The notes below the pieces were generated by a model that searched no databases, had not been told where the DNA came from, and was given only the letters and a program-made list of their open reading frames with translations. Shown piece by piece: positions 32,502 to 41,184 of a stretch of DNA of 64,000 bases (position 1 is the first letter of the stretch; each line of letters starts with the position of its first letter). The DNA comes from Cellvibrio sp. OA-2007 (GTDB taxonomy: Bacteria; Pseudomonadota; Gammaproteobacteria; Pseudomonadales; Cellvibrionaceae), in NCBI RefSeq assembly GCF_000953825.1, contig NZ_BBUL01000093.1, positions 62,001 to 126,000 on the forward strand, in the 5' to 3' direction. Made by a program: the position numbers and the translations under genes.

Positions 32502-34481
32502 ATGAAGCACACCCTTTGCTATTCAGCGCTCAGCCTCGCACTGCTATGCGCCAGCACTATGGCGCAGCCAACCCCCGCCGAACTCGAATACACCAAATTT
32601 AAAACGCAAAACCTTGGCGAGATCCAATTGGAAACCGGCACTCGCCTCGCCTTTGAAGTTACCAAGCGCGAAACCCGCGGCGACTTGGAAATCATCACCG
32701 CCCGCCTGCTCGACCCCTACGCCAACACCGACAGCAGTTATCGCAACCTTATAGTTACACTCTCGCCCAAAACCGGCAGCCTGAGCGCCTTTGCCGAAAC
32801 CACCGAGGGGCATTTTGATTTTAATGCGGAAGGCGATGCCACCCGCCTCTGGCGCCAATCCAAACCGCCCGTACTCAATGAGATTTACCACCCCGAAACC
32901 AGCAAGACTGCAACGCCAGCCAAAACCAATAAGTCAGCCAGCACGACAAAAACGGCTAAAACCACCTTGTCCACGACAGCCTCTGCAATGACCGCAGCAC
33001 CACTGGTGGTTGGCGAGCAGGATGCCTCCGGGCGCTACGTAGTTGACGTGTTCATTGGCTTTTCCACCCAAGCGGCCAGCTCCAGTTATGTGCGCAACAA
33101 TTTGGAGGCCACCGCACAAACCTACATAGAATCGGTCAATACCGCGCTCAAAAACAGCAAGGTAGATAATGTGTATCTGCGTCTGGTCGGTACCGGCGTA
33201 TCACCCAATAACCCCGGTGTAGTAACGTCGGTATTGAGTGATGTCAAAAGCTGGTTTGCTAGCGATATTGCACGCACCGCGCCGGATCTGATCGGCATGG
33301 TGCAAATGCCCACCGATGCCCCCGGCAGCGCCGGTGGCTGGGCCGGTGTGGGCGGCGACACCCATGTGATCGGCGCCCCTTGGCCGAGCGCCTATCGCCA
33401 TGAGGTGGGGCACAATGTGGGAGGCGTTCACTGCCCGGACGGCTCCGGCTATAACTTTGGCTATTCGATCCGGCAGGGGCGCGGCACTATTCAATGTGGC
33501 AATGACCTTGCTTACTACTCATCGCCGCTGCTTAAAGATGAAGAGGGAAATGTCCTTGGCACCGCCCAAAACAACGATATGGCGAGGCTGTGGCGCGAGC
33601 GCGCGGCGAGCATGTCGGCCAATCGCCGGCACACCATTCCATTCCCGGGCGATACCAATACCAGCATCACCTTGCAAGCCGAGGATTACACCGCTTACTA
33701 CGACACCACAGGTGGCAACACCGGCGGCGCCTATCGCCAGGACGATGTAGACATACAGGCAACCAGCGATACTGGCGGCGGGCACAATGTCGGCTGGATC
33801 GCCAGCGGTGAATGGCTCGCCTACAAAGCCAACATTCCCAGCGCGGGCAAGTATCAGGTGTCTTACCGGGTAGCCAGCCTCAACACCGCCGGGCGTATCC
33901 AGTTTGAAAAACAAGGCGGCAATCCAATCTATGGCGCAATTGATGTGCCCGTCACTGGCGGCTGGCAAAGTTGGACCACCATCAGCCAGGAAGTGGAATT
34001 GAGTGCGGGCGAGCAGTATGTCGCGCTGGCAATCAAGGCGGGCAACTTCAACCTGAATTGGATCAAGATCGAAAAAGTCGCCGCCAGCCTCGGCACCTAT
34101 CGCCTGCAAAACATCTGGCAGCCAACACAATTTATCCATATTGAAAATGGCGCGCTCAGCACGGGCGATGTACCGGCGGGTTATTGGAGCTCACAGTGGG
34201 ATATAACGCCGGTGACCGGCACTCAGTTTGTGCGCCTGATCAATCGCTGGAAGCCAACCCAATCCCTCAATATAGAAATGGGTGCACTTGCCGCCAGCGT
34301 TATCGGCAGCGATAAAAGCAGCGGTCACTGGGAGTTAGAGAAAGCCTCTGGCGATGAGTACCGCTTGAAGAATCGCTTAAAGCCAGAGCAGTACATCAAC
34401 ATCGAAGGCAATCGCCTGCAAGCCAGCGCCATCCAACCTGGGTGGTGGAGCGCGCGCTGGAAGCTAATTCCCGTGCAATAG
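32502..34481 (+). CDS. Secreted metzincin peptidase with CBM6 and C-terminal trefoil-like domain
   Basis: 659 residues from the ATG at 32502 (GGAA upstream, directly opening a signal peptide of about 20 residues); the longer frame starts inside the terminator. A propeptide-like region and a Lys/Thr-rich linker (about 130-165) precede the peptidase domain. HEVGHNVGGVH at residues 300-310 is the zinc site HExxHxxGxxH of metzincins. A CBM6 module (about 390-525; AEDYTAYYDTTGG, WIASGEWLAYK) and a C-terminal domain with three repeats of IW/RWxPTQxxxIExG complete it. Peptidases fused to CBMs probably act on wall-bound proteins. The three-repeat tail resembles ricin-like trefoils. Confidence 0.85.
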   Translation: MKHTLCYSALSLALLCASTMAQPTPAELEYTKFKTQNLGEIQLETGTRLAFEVTKRETRGDLEIITARLLDPYANTDSSYRNLIVTLSPKTGSLSAFAETTEGHFDFNAEGDATRLWRQSKPPVLNEIYHPETSKTATPAKTNKSASTTKTAKTTLSTTASAMTAAPLVVGEQDASGRYVVDVFIGFSTQAASSSYVRNNLEATAQTYIESVNTALKNSKVDNVYLRLVGTGVSPNNPGVVTSVLSDVKSWFASDIARTAPDLIGMVQMPTDAPGSAGGWAGVGGDTHVIGAPWPSAYRHEVGHNVGGVHCPDGSGYNFGYSIRQGRGTIQCGNDLAYYSSPLLKDEEGNVLGTAQNNDMARLWRERAASMSANRRHTIPFPGDTNTSITLQAEDYTAYYDTTGGNTGGAYRQDDVDIQATSDTGGGHNVGWIASGEWLAYKANIPSAGKYQVSYRVASLNTAGRIQFEKQGGNPIYGAIDVPVTGGWQSWTTISQEVELSAGEQYVALAIKAGNFNLNWIKIEKVAASLGTYRLQNIWQPTQFIHIENGALSTGDVPAGYWSSQWDITPVTGTQFVRLINRWKPTQSLNIEMGALAASVIGSDKSSGHWELEKASGDEYRLKNRLKPEQYINIEGNRLQASAIQPGWWSARWKLIPVQ

Positions 34482-34487
34482 GCAATA

Positions 34488-34522
34488 AAAAACGCCTGGC
34501 CGTGAATCGGCCAGGCGTTTTT
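34488..34522. terminator. Bidirectional terminator after the metzincin gene
   Basis: 15-bp perfect arms (AAAAACGCCTGGCCG/CGGCCAGGCGTTTTT) with loop TGAAT. It is shared with the convergent gene ending at 34545. Confidence 0.92.
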
Positions 34523-34544
34523 GTATAGGTCACAGAGATGATTG

Positions 34545-35324
34545 CTAGCTGCCCGAGTCGGCCAGCCGCAAAGCGCTGATATCGGGAGTAACAGGTTTTA
34601 CATTGGGTTTTAACTGCCCCAGATCACTGCCTGCGGGCGCCAGGCCAAAATCGCCTATTTCAACTATTGCAGGCAGCACTATGGGGCGCTCGTCATCGGT
34701 CAATAAATCACTACCAGCTTCAGCGATACCCCAGTCTTCCAATTCGATTTCGACCAGTGGCAGCGCCAGTTTTTCATCGGCGCCGATTAAATCGGCACCC
34801 ACGGCAGCCAGACCTAGATCTGGCGCGACCACCTGTACTGCAACCTCTTCATGTACTTCGCTGACATCTACCAAATTCCCCTCGGCGGCGCGCAAGCTCA
34901 AGCCGGAGATATCAACCCGCACCGGCGCCGGTTGCGCGGGGCGCTCTTGCGCGGGCAGTAAGTCAGCGCCCAGTGGCGCCAAGGTCCAGCTCGCTGCCAC
35001 CGGAGCAGGTGTGGCGGCAACAGGTGCCGCCGGTTCAACCGTGCGGCGCGGCGCAGGAGCGGGTTTAGGTGCGGCATTAGCGGGGCTGGCATCGCTGGCA
35101 TAGATCTCAACCATAGCGCCAGCTTTAATTAATACATCGCGGTATTTGTTGGCGGTTGCCTCATCCAAATTGCGCTTGAGCGGCACCGGGCGCCCTGTAA
35201 ATAAGCTGTCGACCTTGGCGGCATCCACTTTAAATAGCTGCTGCAACTTGGCCTTTACATCAGCCAACTGGTGGCCGAAGACAATATCGCCACGGAAAAT
35301 AATGTCGAATTCGGAAGCGCTCAT
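34545..35324 (-). CDS. Hypothetical protein with repeated Gly-Ala/Ser-Asp-Leu motifs
   Basis: 259 residues from the ATG at 35324 (MSASEFDIIFRGDIVFGHQL); a longer frame upstream has no support. The N-terminal domain (about 1-78) is a conserved-looking unit (VKAKLQQLF, DSLFTGRPVPLKRNLDEATA). An Ala/Pro-rich linker follows, then four imperfect repeats containing LGADLL, VGADLI, AGSDLL and AGSDLG, spaced about 45 residues. I recognise no named domain in the repeats. It is a single gene on the minus strand, cytoplasmic by absence of a signal peptide. Confidence 0.6.
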   Translation of the reverse strand: MSASEFDIIFRGDIVFGHQLADVKAKLQQLFKVDAAKVDSLFTGRPVPLKRNLDEATANKYRDVLIKAGAMVEIYASDASPANAAPKPAPAPRRTVEPAAPVAATPAPVAASWTLAPLGADLLPAQERPAQPAPVRVDISGLSLRAAEGNLVDVSEVHEEVAVQVVAPDLGLAAVGADLIGADEKLALPLVEIELEDWGIAEAGSDLLTDDERPIVLPAIVEIGDFGLAPAGSDLGQLKPNVKPVTPDISALRLADSGS

Positions 35325-35523
35325 AAATCCAAAAATCCTGCTGCTGAAATTGCACTGTTTGAATAATAGCACTCGACAGCGCAAATGCTGGCGCCGACGG
35401 CTATGGAAAAACAAGAGCGATAAACAGCTCCCAGAATGTAACCAATCAGTCTTAAACCGAACTGGCGATTGGCCGAGCCGCCAACCATACTCATTACTCA
35501 GCTACGAAGGAGTGGTGAAAACT

Positions 35524-35793
35524 ATGTTGCCTTTTATCCAAAAGAAACTGCAAGACAATCGACTCGTGGTAGATGGCGCGCTCAGCCCACACGGCAATGC
35601 GCGCATTAAGGTTGAGCAGGACATTGCCTTCTTAAGCGACCGAATCGCCGCCATGCAGGCACATCCGCGCCCCAATACCATGCTGATTGAACATTACCAA
35701 GCCATGCTGAAAAGCCGCGAGTCAGTGCTCAAGTGGCTAATGGATGGCTGTGATGATGAGACCAGTTATTTACCCGGTCAGCGCAGCGCATAA
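35524..35793 (+). CDS. Small hypothetical protein
   Basis: 89 residues from the ATG at 35524 after GAAGGAG; in-frame GTG codons at 35512/35515 are alternatives, and the longer frame from 35146 overlaps the opposite gene and is unlikely. The sequence is helical (IKVEQDIAFLSDRIAAMQAH, IEHYQAMLKSRESVLKWLMD) with an unstructured end. Conserved gamma-proteobacterial small protein in appearance, function unknown. It ends 13 bases before the convergent cysE. Confidence 0.55.
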   Translation: MLPFIQKKLQDNRLVVDGALSPHGNARIKVEQDIAFLSDRIAAMQAHPRPNTMLIEHYQAMLKSRESVLKWLMDGCDDETSYLPGQRSA

Positions 35794-35806
35794 ACTGCAT
35801 GCCTGA

Positions 35807-36619
35807 TTAACCATCATCACCTTCATGCAGGTGATGATCCATATCCAGTGCCGGAGCCTCCCCTTTCGGCCTGCCGATAGGTTTGGCTGGCACTCCGGCA
35901 ACCGTGGTGTGCGGCGCAACTACATCCAACACCACACTGCCCGCACCAATTTTTGCGCCCTCACCGATTTCAATATTGCCTAAAATTTTTGCGCCAACGC
36001 CAATTAAAACCCCGCGCCGGATTTTCGGGTGGCGATCAGTTTTGACGCAGCCGCTGCCGCCCAGTGTAACGCCGTGCAACATGGATACATCATCATCGAT
36101 CACGGTGGTTTCACCGATCACCACACCAGTCGCATGGTCGATCATAATGCCACTGCCGATACGGGCACCGGGGTGTATATCCACATCAAACGCCTGCGAA
36201 ATTTGATTCTGAAAATAGAGCGCCAAGGCATTGCGCCGTTGCGACCACAACCAGTGCGCGATGCGCCAGGATTGCAGCGCGTGATAGCCTTTAAAAAATA
36301 AAAACGGCATGCAGAATCTATTACAGGCTGGGTCGCGCTCGCGGTGCGCACGAATATCAGCGCGCATTGCCCGCTCAATACTGGCATCAGCTTGCATCGC
36401 CTCGCTAAACACTTCGCGCAGCATCATCGCTGGCAGCGCTTGGCTATCGAGTTTATTGGCGAGATGAAAACTGATCGCCGCCGCAAATGATGCGTGATTC
36501 AAAATACTCGCGTGATAAAAACTGGCGAGCACAGGTTCATCGGCGCTCGCCTGCTGCGCCTCGGCGCGAATTTCTTGCCACACATCAACATGGGCAAAAT
36601 TGTGTACTGATGTTTGCAT
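35807..36619 (-). CDS. cysE: Serine O-acetyltransferase CysE
   Basis: A 270-residue protein with an N-terminal helical domain (about 1-140) and left-handed beta-helix hexapeptide repeats (about 145-245), including HPGARIGSGIMIDHATGVVI with the catalytic His and GSGCVKTDRHPKI. It acetylates serine with acetyl-CoA to O-acetylserine, the first step of cysteine synthesis. It precedes the HAD gene end by 11 bases, so the two may be co-transcribed. A His/Asp-rich C-terminal tail extends past the usual end. Confidence 0.95.
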   Translation of the reverse strand: MQTSVHNFAHVDVWQEIRAEAQQASADEPVLASFYHASILNHASFAAAISFHLANKLDSQALPAMMLREVFSEAMQADASIERAMRADIRAHRERDPACNRFCMPFLFFKGYHALQSWRIAHWLWSQRRNALALYFQNQISQAFDVDIHPGARIGSGIMIDHATGVVIGETTVIDDDVSMLHGVTLGGSGCVKTDRHPKIRRGVLIGVGAKILGNIEIGEGAKIGAGSVVLDVVAPHTTVAGVPAKPIGRPKGEAPALDMDHHLHEGDDG

Positions 36620-36630
36620 AACAACCCGGC

Positions 36631-37335
36631 TTAGTGATTCTTAAAAATTAACGGGATTAATTCATCCATCGCAAAAAAAACGTCAGCTCCCAAGGCGCGC
36701 ATTGGCTCCAACAATACATTGTCACTGCCGTCGCTATTGGGTGGGCAATAACCCAGCGGGCGCATACCGGCAGCGACTGCCGCTTGAATACCGGTTAGCG
36801 AATCTTCCACCACTATCGCCTGCTCGGCGGGAATATTGAGTGACTTGGCGGCATGTAAAAATAAATCCGGCGCGGGCTTACCGCGAGTTACATCTTCAAA
36901 GCTAAATACGCGCCCGTGCACATAGGGCATGATGCCGGTTTTAGCTAAGGTCATGCGCATTTTTTCATGTTTGCCATTGGAGGCAACACAAAACGGAATC
37001 TGTTTTTCTTGCAAGCTGTCGAGCACCGCCATTACCCCCGCCACAGGTTTCAATTGCGTTTCGCACACCACTAATGTCTGCAATTGGATACGGCGCCAAA
37101 ATTGCGCACCGCGCTCTGCCTGCTCGGCGGCAGTCAAACTTTTCCAGCCATCCAATCGGGATAATTCTGCGGTGATCATAGCGATGCAATCCGCCACCGA
37201 TTTGCCGCGATAGGTCTCTAAAAAATAATCGGCACTTAACTCAATACCAATCTCTTTTAAACAATCACTCGATACTTGCGCAGAGAGAATTTCACTATCA
37301 ACCAACACACCATCACAATCAAAAATCACTAACAT
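36631..37335 (-). CDS. HAD-superfamily phosphatase (subfamily IA)
   Basis: A 234-residue protein with HAD motif I DCDGVLVDSE at residues 6-15 and the motif II and motif III regions (VASNGKHEK near 120; GKPAPDLFLHAAKSLN near 156; VVEDSLTGIQAAVAAG near 180). The subfamily IA cap lies between motifs I and II. It hydrolyses a small phosphorylated metabolite, most like beta-phosphoglucomutase/phosphoglycolate phosphatase relatives. Its end is 11 bases from cysE. Substrate unknown. Confidence 0.88.
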   Translation of the reverse strand: MLVIFDCDGVLVDSEILSAQVSSDCLKEIGIELSADYFLETYRGKSVADCIAMITAELSRLDGWKSLTAAEQAERGAQFWRRIQLQTLVVCETQLKPVAGVMAVLDSLQEKQIPFCVASNGKHEKMRMTLAKTGIMPYVHGRVFSFEDVTRGKPAPDLFLHAAKSLNIPAEQAIVVEDSLTGIQAAVAAGMRPLGYCPPNSDGSDNVLLEPMRALGADVFFAMDELIPLIFKNH

Positions 37336-37366
37336 AACTTTTTCTTTACCTCTGCAAAATCCACAA

Positions 37367-38752
37367 TCACAGCGCCTGATTGTTTGCCGATGCAGGATAA
37401 GGCGCTTTTAATAAGATCGCCAAACCCGCAACTAAAAATACGATCAACGCCGCCATGCCGATACGCGCGGAATCGGTATAGAGGGTGATGCTCGCCACTG
37501 CCATAGGTGCCAAAAATGCCGTTGCCCGGCCGGCGAGTGCATAAACACCAAAGTAGCGCCCCGCTTCGCTTACACTGACGCTGCGCGCCATAAACGAACG
37601 CGAAGATGCTTGCACCGGACCAAACGCTATGCCGATAAGAAAACTAAATGCGACGTAGACTTTTTCCGCATCCGTCGCAAATAAACCACCAGAGTCTTCG
37701 CTTGAAAATTGCAGCAAGCCAAATAGCGCATAACCGGGACCGGTTGAAATAATGCCAATCGTTGCAATAATTAAACATAACAAACTGAGCAAAATAACGT
37801 TTTTCGAGCCTATGCGTGCGTCCAAACGCCCTGCAATAGCACAGCCGCCAATAGCGATCACCAATAACAAAATTCCGTAAACCCCCATTTCAATGGTCTG
37901 CCAGCCAAACATGCCAGCGGCAAAAGTACCACCCAATACCTGTAGGCCGTTTACCCCATCTTGATAAACCATGCGCGCAATTAAAAAGCGCAATAATCCT
38001 GCACGCTGTTTTAGTTCCGACAGAGTATTTTTTAATTCGCCTGCACTTTTAACAATCGCCAACTTTAGCGATACCCCCTTGCTGCTATCCGGTGTAAACA
38101 AAAACATTGGCAAAATAAAAATTAAATACCACAGCGCGGCATAGGGGCCAGCGATGCGCGCATCTTCGCCTTGCGCAGCATCCAAGCCAAACAGCGGCGC
38201 AATTCCAATTAAGGTTTTACCGGTTGCAGGATTGCCCGCGAGCAACAGCAACACACTGAATAACACCACCAAGCCGCCGAGATAACCCAAGCCCCAGGCG
38301 AGATTGGACACACGGCCAACATCCTCTTTGGCAATTAAGCGCGGCATCATTGAATCGTTAAACACAATCGAAAACTCAGCGGCGATCATCGCCACTATCA
38401 CACACGCCATAGGCAACCATAAGGTCGAACCCGGCGCGGCAAACCAAAGCATAAAGAGTGCGATAATCTTAAACACAGCAAAAAATGCAATCCAACGTTT
38501 GCGCGCGCCAGTTGCGTCGGCAACCGCACCCAATAGGGGCGCCATTAGTGCGATCGCCACACCGGCAATAGTAATGGTGTAGCCCCAGGCTGCCTGCCCT
38601 GCCACCGGATCAACTGCGAGGCGCGAGACAAAATAAGGGCCAAAAACAAAGGTAATCACCACCGTAAAAAACGGCTGCGCTGCCCAGTCAAATAACATCC
38701 AGGAACGAATAGCTTTTTTAGAGGCGGGAACAACAGGTTCAGAGTGAGTCAA
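37367..38752 (-). CDS. MFS transporter, Atg22/UMF1-like family
   Basis: 461 residues from a TTG start at 38752 (AAGGA eight bases upstream); an earlier TTG at 38785 overlaps the previous gene. About 12 membrane helices are present, with SWMLFDWAAQPFFTVVITFV at the start and YQDGVNGLQVLGG in the middle, the pattern of the UMF1/Atg22 family of MFS exporters, which in bacteria have unknown substrates. It overlaps or abuts the VanY-type gene and may be co-transcribed with it. Confidence 0.8.
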   Translation of the reverse strand: MTHSEPVVPASKKAIRSWMLFDWAAQPFFTVVITFVFGPYFVSRLAVDPVAGQAAWGYTITIAGVAIALMAPLLGAVADATGARKRWIAFFAVFKIIALFMLWFAAPGSTLWLPMACVIVAMIAAEFSIVFNDSMMPRLIAKEDVGRVSNLAWGLGYLGGLVVLFSVLLLLAGNPATGKTLIGIAPLFGLDAAQGEDARIAGPYAALWYLIFILPMFLFTPDSSKGVSLKLAIVKSAGELKNTLSELKQRAGLLRFLIARMVYQDGVNGLQVLGGTFAAGMFGWQTIEMGVYGILLLVIAIGGCAIAGRLDARIGSKNVILLSLLCLIIATIGIISTGPGYALFGLLQFSSEDSGGLFATDAEKVYVAFSFLIGIAFGPVQASSRSFMARSVSVSEAGRYFGVYALAGRATAFLAPMAVASITLYTDSARIGMAALIVFLVAGLAILLKAPYPASANNQAL

Positions 38753-38772
38753 AAAATAATTCCTTATTGAGG

Positions 38773-39453
38773 TCAAGCGACACAAATAAAACGCTGATAA
38801 ATTTCATCGAGATTATCGAGCACGGTTTGTTTTAATTCCAACTCGGTTTGCGCCAGCTGTGCGCGCAAGATTTCGGGGGTGAGTTGACCTGAAAAACTCA
38901 TCGCCAGCGGTGCATAACTTAAATGCCAGGGTTCCGGCGCTATGCCGCCGCGATCCTGCACATAGGGGCGAAAAAAATCGCTATTACCCTGCGCCAATTC
39001 ATCGCTCAACCAGCAATGAAACTCAGCAAAAGGGCCCGCACCTTGGGTTTCAGCCACAGTCAATTGCAATTGATAATCCGGATTCAGTTGCGCTGCGCCG
39101 TACACATCTATATCGGTTCCCCAGTGATGGCGCGAAGCACCCGGCAGCGCCGACCAGCGCAAAATCGCAAAGACTTTTTCGCGCTCGGACAAGCGGTTCA
39201 GGTCGATGACTTCACCTGCATCATTGAGCACCGGACGCAAACCGCGCGCCTTGTTATTCCAGATAAGCAACTGCCGCTCAAAGCTGCGATAACTACTAGC
39301 CACCTTAAAAACAAATCCGGCACTGGCGGCGCGCTGCGCTAAAAAGTGCAGCGGCTCAAGCACCTGCGAATGCACGCGGCAGCTTAGCAGAGGTGATTCC
39401 ACTAACTCGCATTCATCCAAGCCCAATAGCAACTGCTGCGAATACTCAACCAT
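38773..39453 (-). CDS. D-alanyl-D-alanine carboxypeptidase, VanY/M15 family
   Basis: A 226-residue protein with the M15 zinc-site motifs SRHHWGTDIDV near residue 113-123 and the C-terminal EPWHLSY near 180-186, plus the substrate-loop segment ASSYRSFERQLLIW near 54-67. It trims the terminal D-Ala from peptidoglycan peptides. No signal peptide is visible, which is unusual for an enzyme that should act in the periplasm; either export is non-classical or it acts on cytoplasmic muropeptides. A MFS gene follows directly. Confidence 0.85.
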   Translation of the reverse strand: MVEYSQQLLLGLDECELVESPLLSCRVHSQVLEPLHFLAQRAASAGFVFKVASSYRSFERQLLIWNNKARGLRPVLNDAGEVIDLNRLSEREKVFAILRWSALPGASRHHWGTDIDVYGAAQLNPDYQLQLTVAETQGAGPFAEFHCWLSDELAQGNSDFFRPYVQDRGGIAPEPWHLSYAPLAMSFSGQLTPEILRAQLAQTELELKQTVLDNLDEIYQRFICVA

Positions 39454-39663
39454 GCGCGCTTTCCGTCAACCTCAATTTATAGATGAAATATTTCGCAAAA
39501 TACCGCGCCAATTTATTGCACTCAAACTGCCATTTGTCATGATTTTCACTGCACTCATGAGAAAACAATTGCACACGGCTTCCAAGTATGTAAGATAAGG
39601 CGGCGAAGTAAACGGAAATTTTAAAACACAATACCCGATAATAATAAATGGAGATTGCACTGT

Positions 39664-39957
39664 ATGACTGCCTGTCATAGTGAGTTATTGCAATTAAAGA
39701 ATCTTGGAATGGCATCGGTAAATATCCTCCGCGCTATAGGGATTAACACTTACGCCGACCTCAAACGCACTGGAGCGGTTGAGGCTTATCGCCGTATACG
39801 AGCCCGCGACATTAATGTTTCCAAAGTGATGCTCTACGCGCTGCAAGGTGCACTGATGGACATCCACTGGAACGATATCCCACCCGACTTAAAAGCCCAA
39901 CTAGTGAGTGAAGCCGAAATGCCCGATCAGGGAAATTTTTCCCAGGCAACGGCCTAA
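39664..39957 (+). CDS. TfoX C-terminal domain protein
   Basis: 97 residues from the ATG at 39664. The sequence has LKNLGMASVNILRAIGINTYADLKRTGAVEAYRRIRARDIN and YALQGALMDIHWNDIPPD, with helix-hairpin-helix character, as in the C-terminal domain of TfoX/Sxy competence regulators. The N-terminal TfoX domain is absent, so it is a single-domain protein of the TfoX_C family. A direct competence role cannot be assumed. Confidence 0.85.
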   Translation: MTACHSELLQLKNLGMASVNILRAIGINTYADLKRTGAVEAYRRIRARDINVSKVMLYALQGALMDIHWNDIPPDLKAQLVSEAEMPDQGNFSQATA

Positions 39958-40071
39958 TCGTTCACAAAAAAACTATTCGGTTAACAGACTGAGGTTTTAA
40001 GTGCAGTTTTTTCCCCGACACAGGCTACACTAAAAGCGCCTTACTAGCGCTTTTTTGTAACCGAGGGGTCT

Positions 40072-40869
40072 ATGCATCTTCCAACCAAACAGTCTGACCT
40101 TATGTCTGAACTTGCCGCCAAATTGCGCGGATTGACCGAGCTATTGTGCACGCAAGTGGCGCCAGCCGATGAACCTTTTACCATCGCGGCCACCAGTGAT
40201 ATTTTTGCTGATATTCCACCCACTCGCGCACTGTTAGTTGTAGAAGGACAGGTCGACTATTATCTGCACAATAAATTAGTTATGCATTTTGAAGAGGGCG
40301 ACCTGCTTGGCTTGCCGCGCTCACTCAACCTCCCCCAAGGGCAGTTCAGCTGCAGCGGCCCGGTAACACTGCAAGCCTATGAGCGCGATGCTCTGGTTGA
40401 ACAAGCCAATAGCGACCTCAAATCCCAGCGCAACTGGGCTTATCTTCTGCTCTGCAGCATCAGCTATTACGAACAAGCGCTCACCCAAGAGCTGCGCACC
40501 GAATTCCAACCATCGGCAGGTTTTCTGCATTTTCGCACGGGTGAAACCATCATCAATCAGGGTGATATCGCCGACCGGGTTTACACTTTATTAGAAGGCG
40601 CAGCGGACGCGGTTTGCGATGGTGTCAAAGTAGGCGAGATTCACGCCAATGAAATCTTCGGGGCACTCGCGGTTTTTACCCGCCAACCACGTATCGCCTC
40701 GGTAATCGCCAGTAGCGATTGCACCGTGTTAGCCGTGCGCAAAGAAGAGTTCATCACCCTGATTGAGCATCAACCACAAATCTGCATGGGTCTTATTGAA
40801 GAAATGGCCGCCAAAATCAACCACCTAAATAATCAGCTATTGCAACTAAAAGCCCCTCAACACAAATGA
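40072..40869 (+). CDS. Cyclic nucleotide-binding-domain protein
   Basis: A 265-residue protein with a first degenerate cNMP-like domain (about 20-105) and a second, better one (about 150-245) with FRTGETIINQGDIADRVYTLLEG and GEIHANEIFGALAVFTRQPRIASVIASSDC. The binding arginine region reads QPRIASV. No helix-turn-helix follows, so it is not a Crp-type DNA-binding regulator but may be a sensory subunit. It is followed by the sRNA candidate and htpX. Confidence 0.8.
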   Translation: MHLPTKQSDLMSELAAKLRGLTELLCTQVAPADEPFTIAATSDIFADIPPTRALLVVEGQVDYYLHNKLVMHFEEGDLLGLPRSLNLPQGQFSCSGPVTLQAYERDALVEQANSDLKSQRNWAYLLLCSISYYEQALTQELRTEFQPSAGFLHFRTGETIINQGDIADRVYTLLEGAADAVCDGVKVGEIHANEIFGALAVFTRQPRIASVIASSDCTVLAVRKEEFITLIEHQPQICMGLIEEMAAKINHLNNQLLQLKAPQHK

Positions 40870-40888
40870 GAACATTTCTCAAAAAAGC

Positions 40889-40918
40889 TTGACCGCACAG
40901 ATGAGAACGATTATTGTT
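40889..40918 (+). promoter_or_regulatory. Sigma-70 promoter overlapped by a Fur-like box
   Basis: TTGACC (40889-40894), 17 bases, TATTGT (40912-40917). The 19 bases 40900-40918 match the Fur consensus at 12 positions and cover the -10 element, so Fur-Fe could block transcription. No gene starts within the next 200 bases, which points to a non-coding product. Confidence 0.45.
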
Positions 40919-40923
40919 AACTT

Positions 40924-41077
40924 ACTGCTGCACAACTTCTCCTGTACAGCGGCAGAGAGGATGCAATAGTCGCCCTGCAAGTCGATTAGTGTTTCCTCTC
41001 ACCCCTAGGGTCTTTCCTCTACGAAAGTCTCTCGGCTAACACGGTTGCTTGGGCCGCCCTGGTGGCGGCCATTTTTC
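40924..41077 (+). ncRNA. Candidate iron-regulated small RNA
   Basis: A transcript of about 154 bases is predicted from the promoter at 40889-40917 to a terminator at 41052-41077. The region has no reading frame worth calling. A Fur-like box over the promoter and a terminator made of a G+C-rich hairpin followed by T resemble RyhB/PrrF-type iron-sparing RNAs. I saw no extended sequence similarity to RyhB or PrrF that I could confirm, so identity is by architecture only. Confidence 0.4.
41052..41077 (+). terminator. Rho-independent terminator upstream of htpX
   Basis: 7-bp perfect G+C arms (GGCCGCC/GGCGGCC) with loop CTGGT, followed by ATTTTTCC. It ends either the upstream gene's transcript or the sRNA candidate. 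Confidence 0.7.
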
Positions 41078-41095
41078 CTTTCTTAACACCCCCAG

Positions 41096-41126
41096 CAATT
41101 GAAATTGTTTCCCTCCGCACACATAT
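41096..41126 (+). promoter_or_regulatory. Candidate sigma-32 heat-shock promoter of htpX
   Basis: CAATTGAAA (41096-41104) and CACACATAT (41118-41126) with 13 bases between resemble the heat-shock consensus CTTGAAA and CCCCATNT. The site is 58 bases before the htpX start. In E. coli htpX is heat-inducible, consistent with this reading. Confidence 0.4.
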
Positions 41127-41184
41127 CCTCCCGCGACGCTGCGTATAACGCAGTGCATAAATCAATTTTTCGGGAGATATTATC

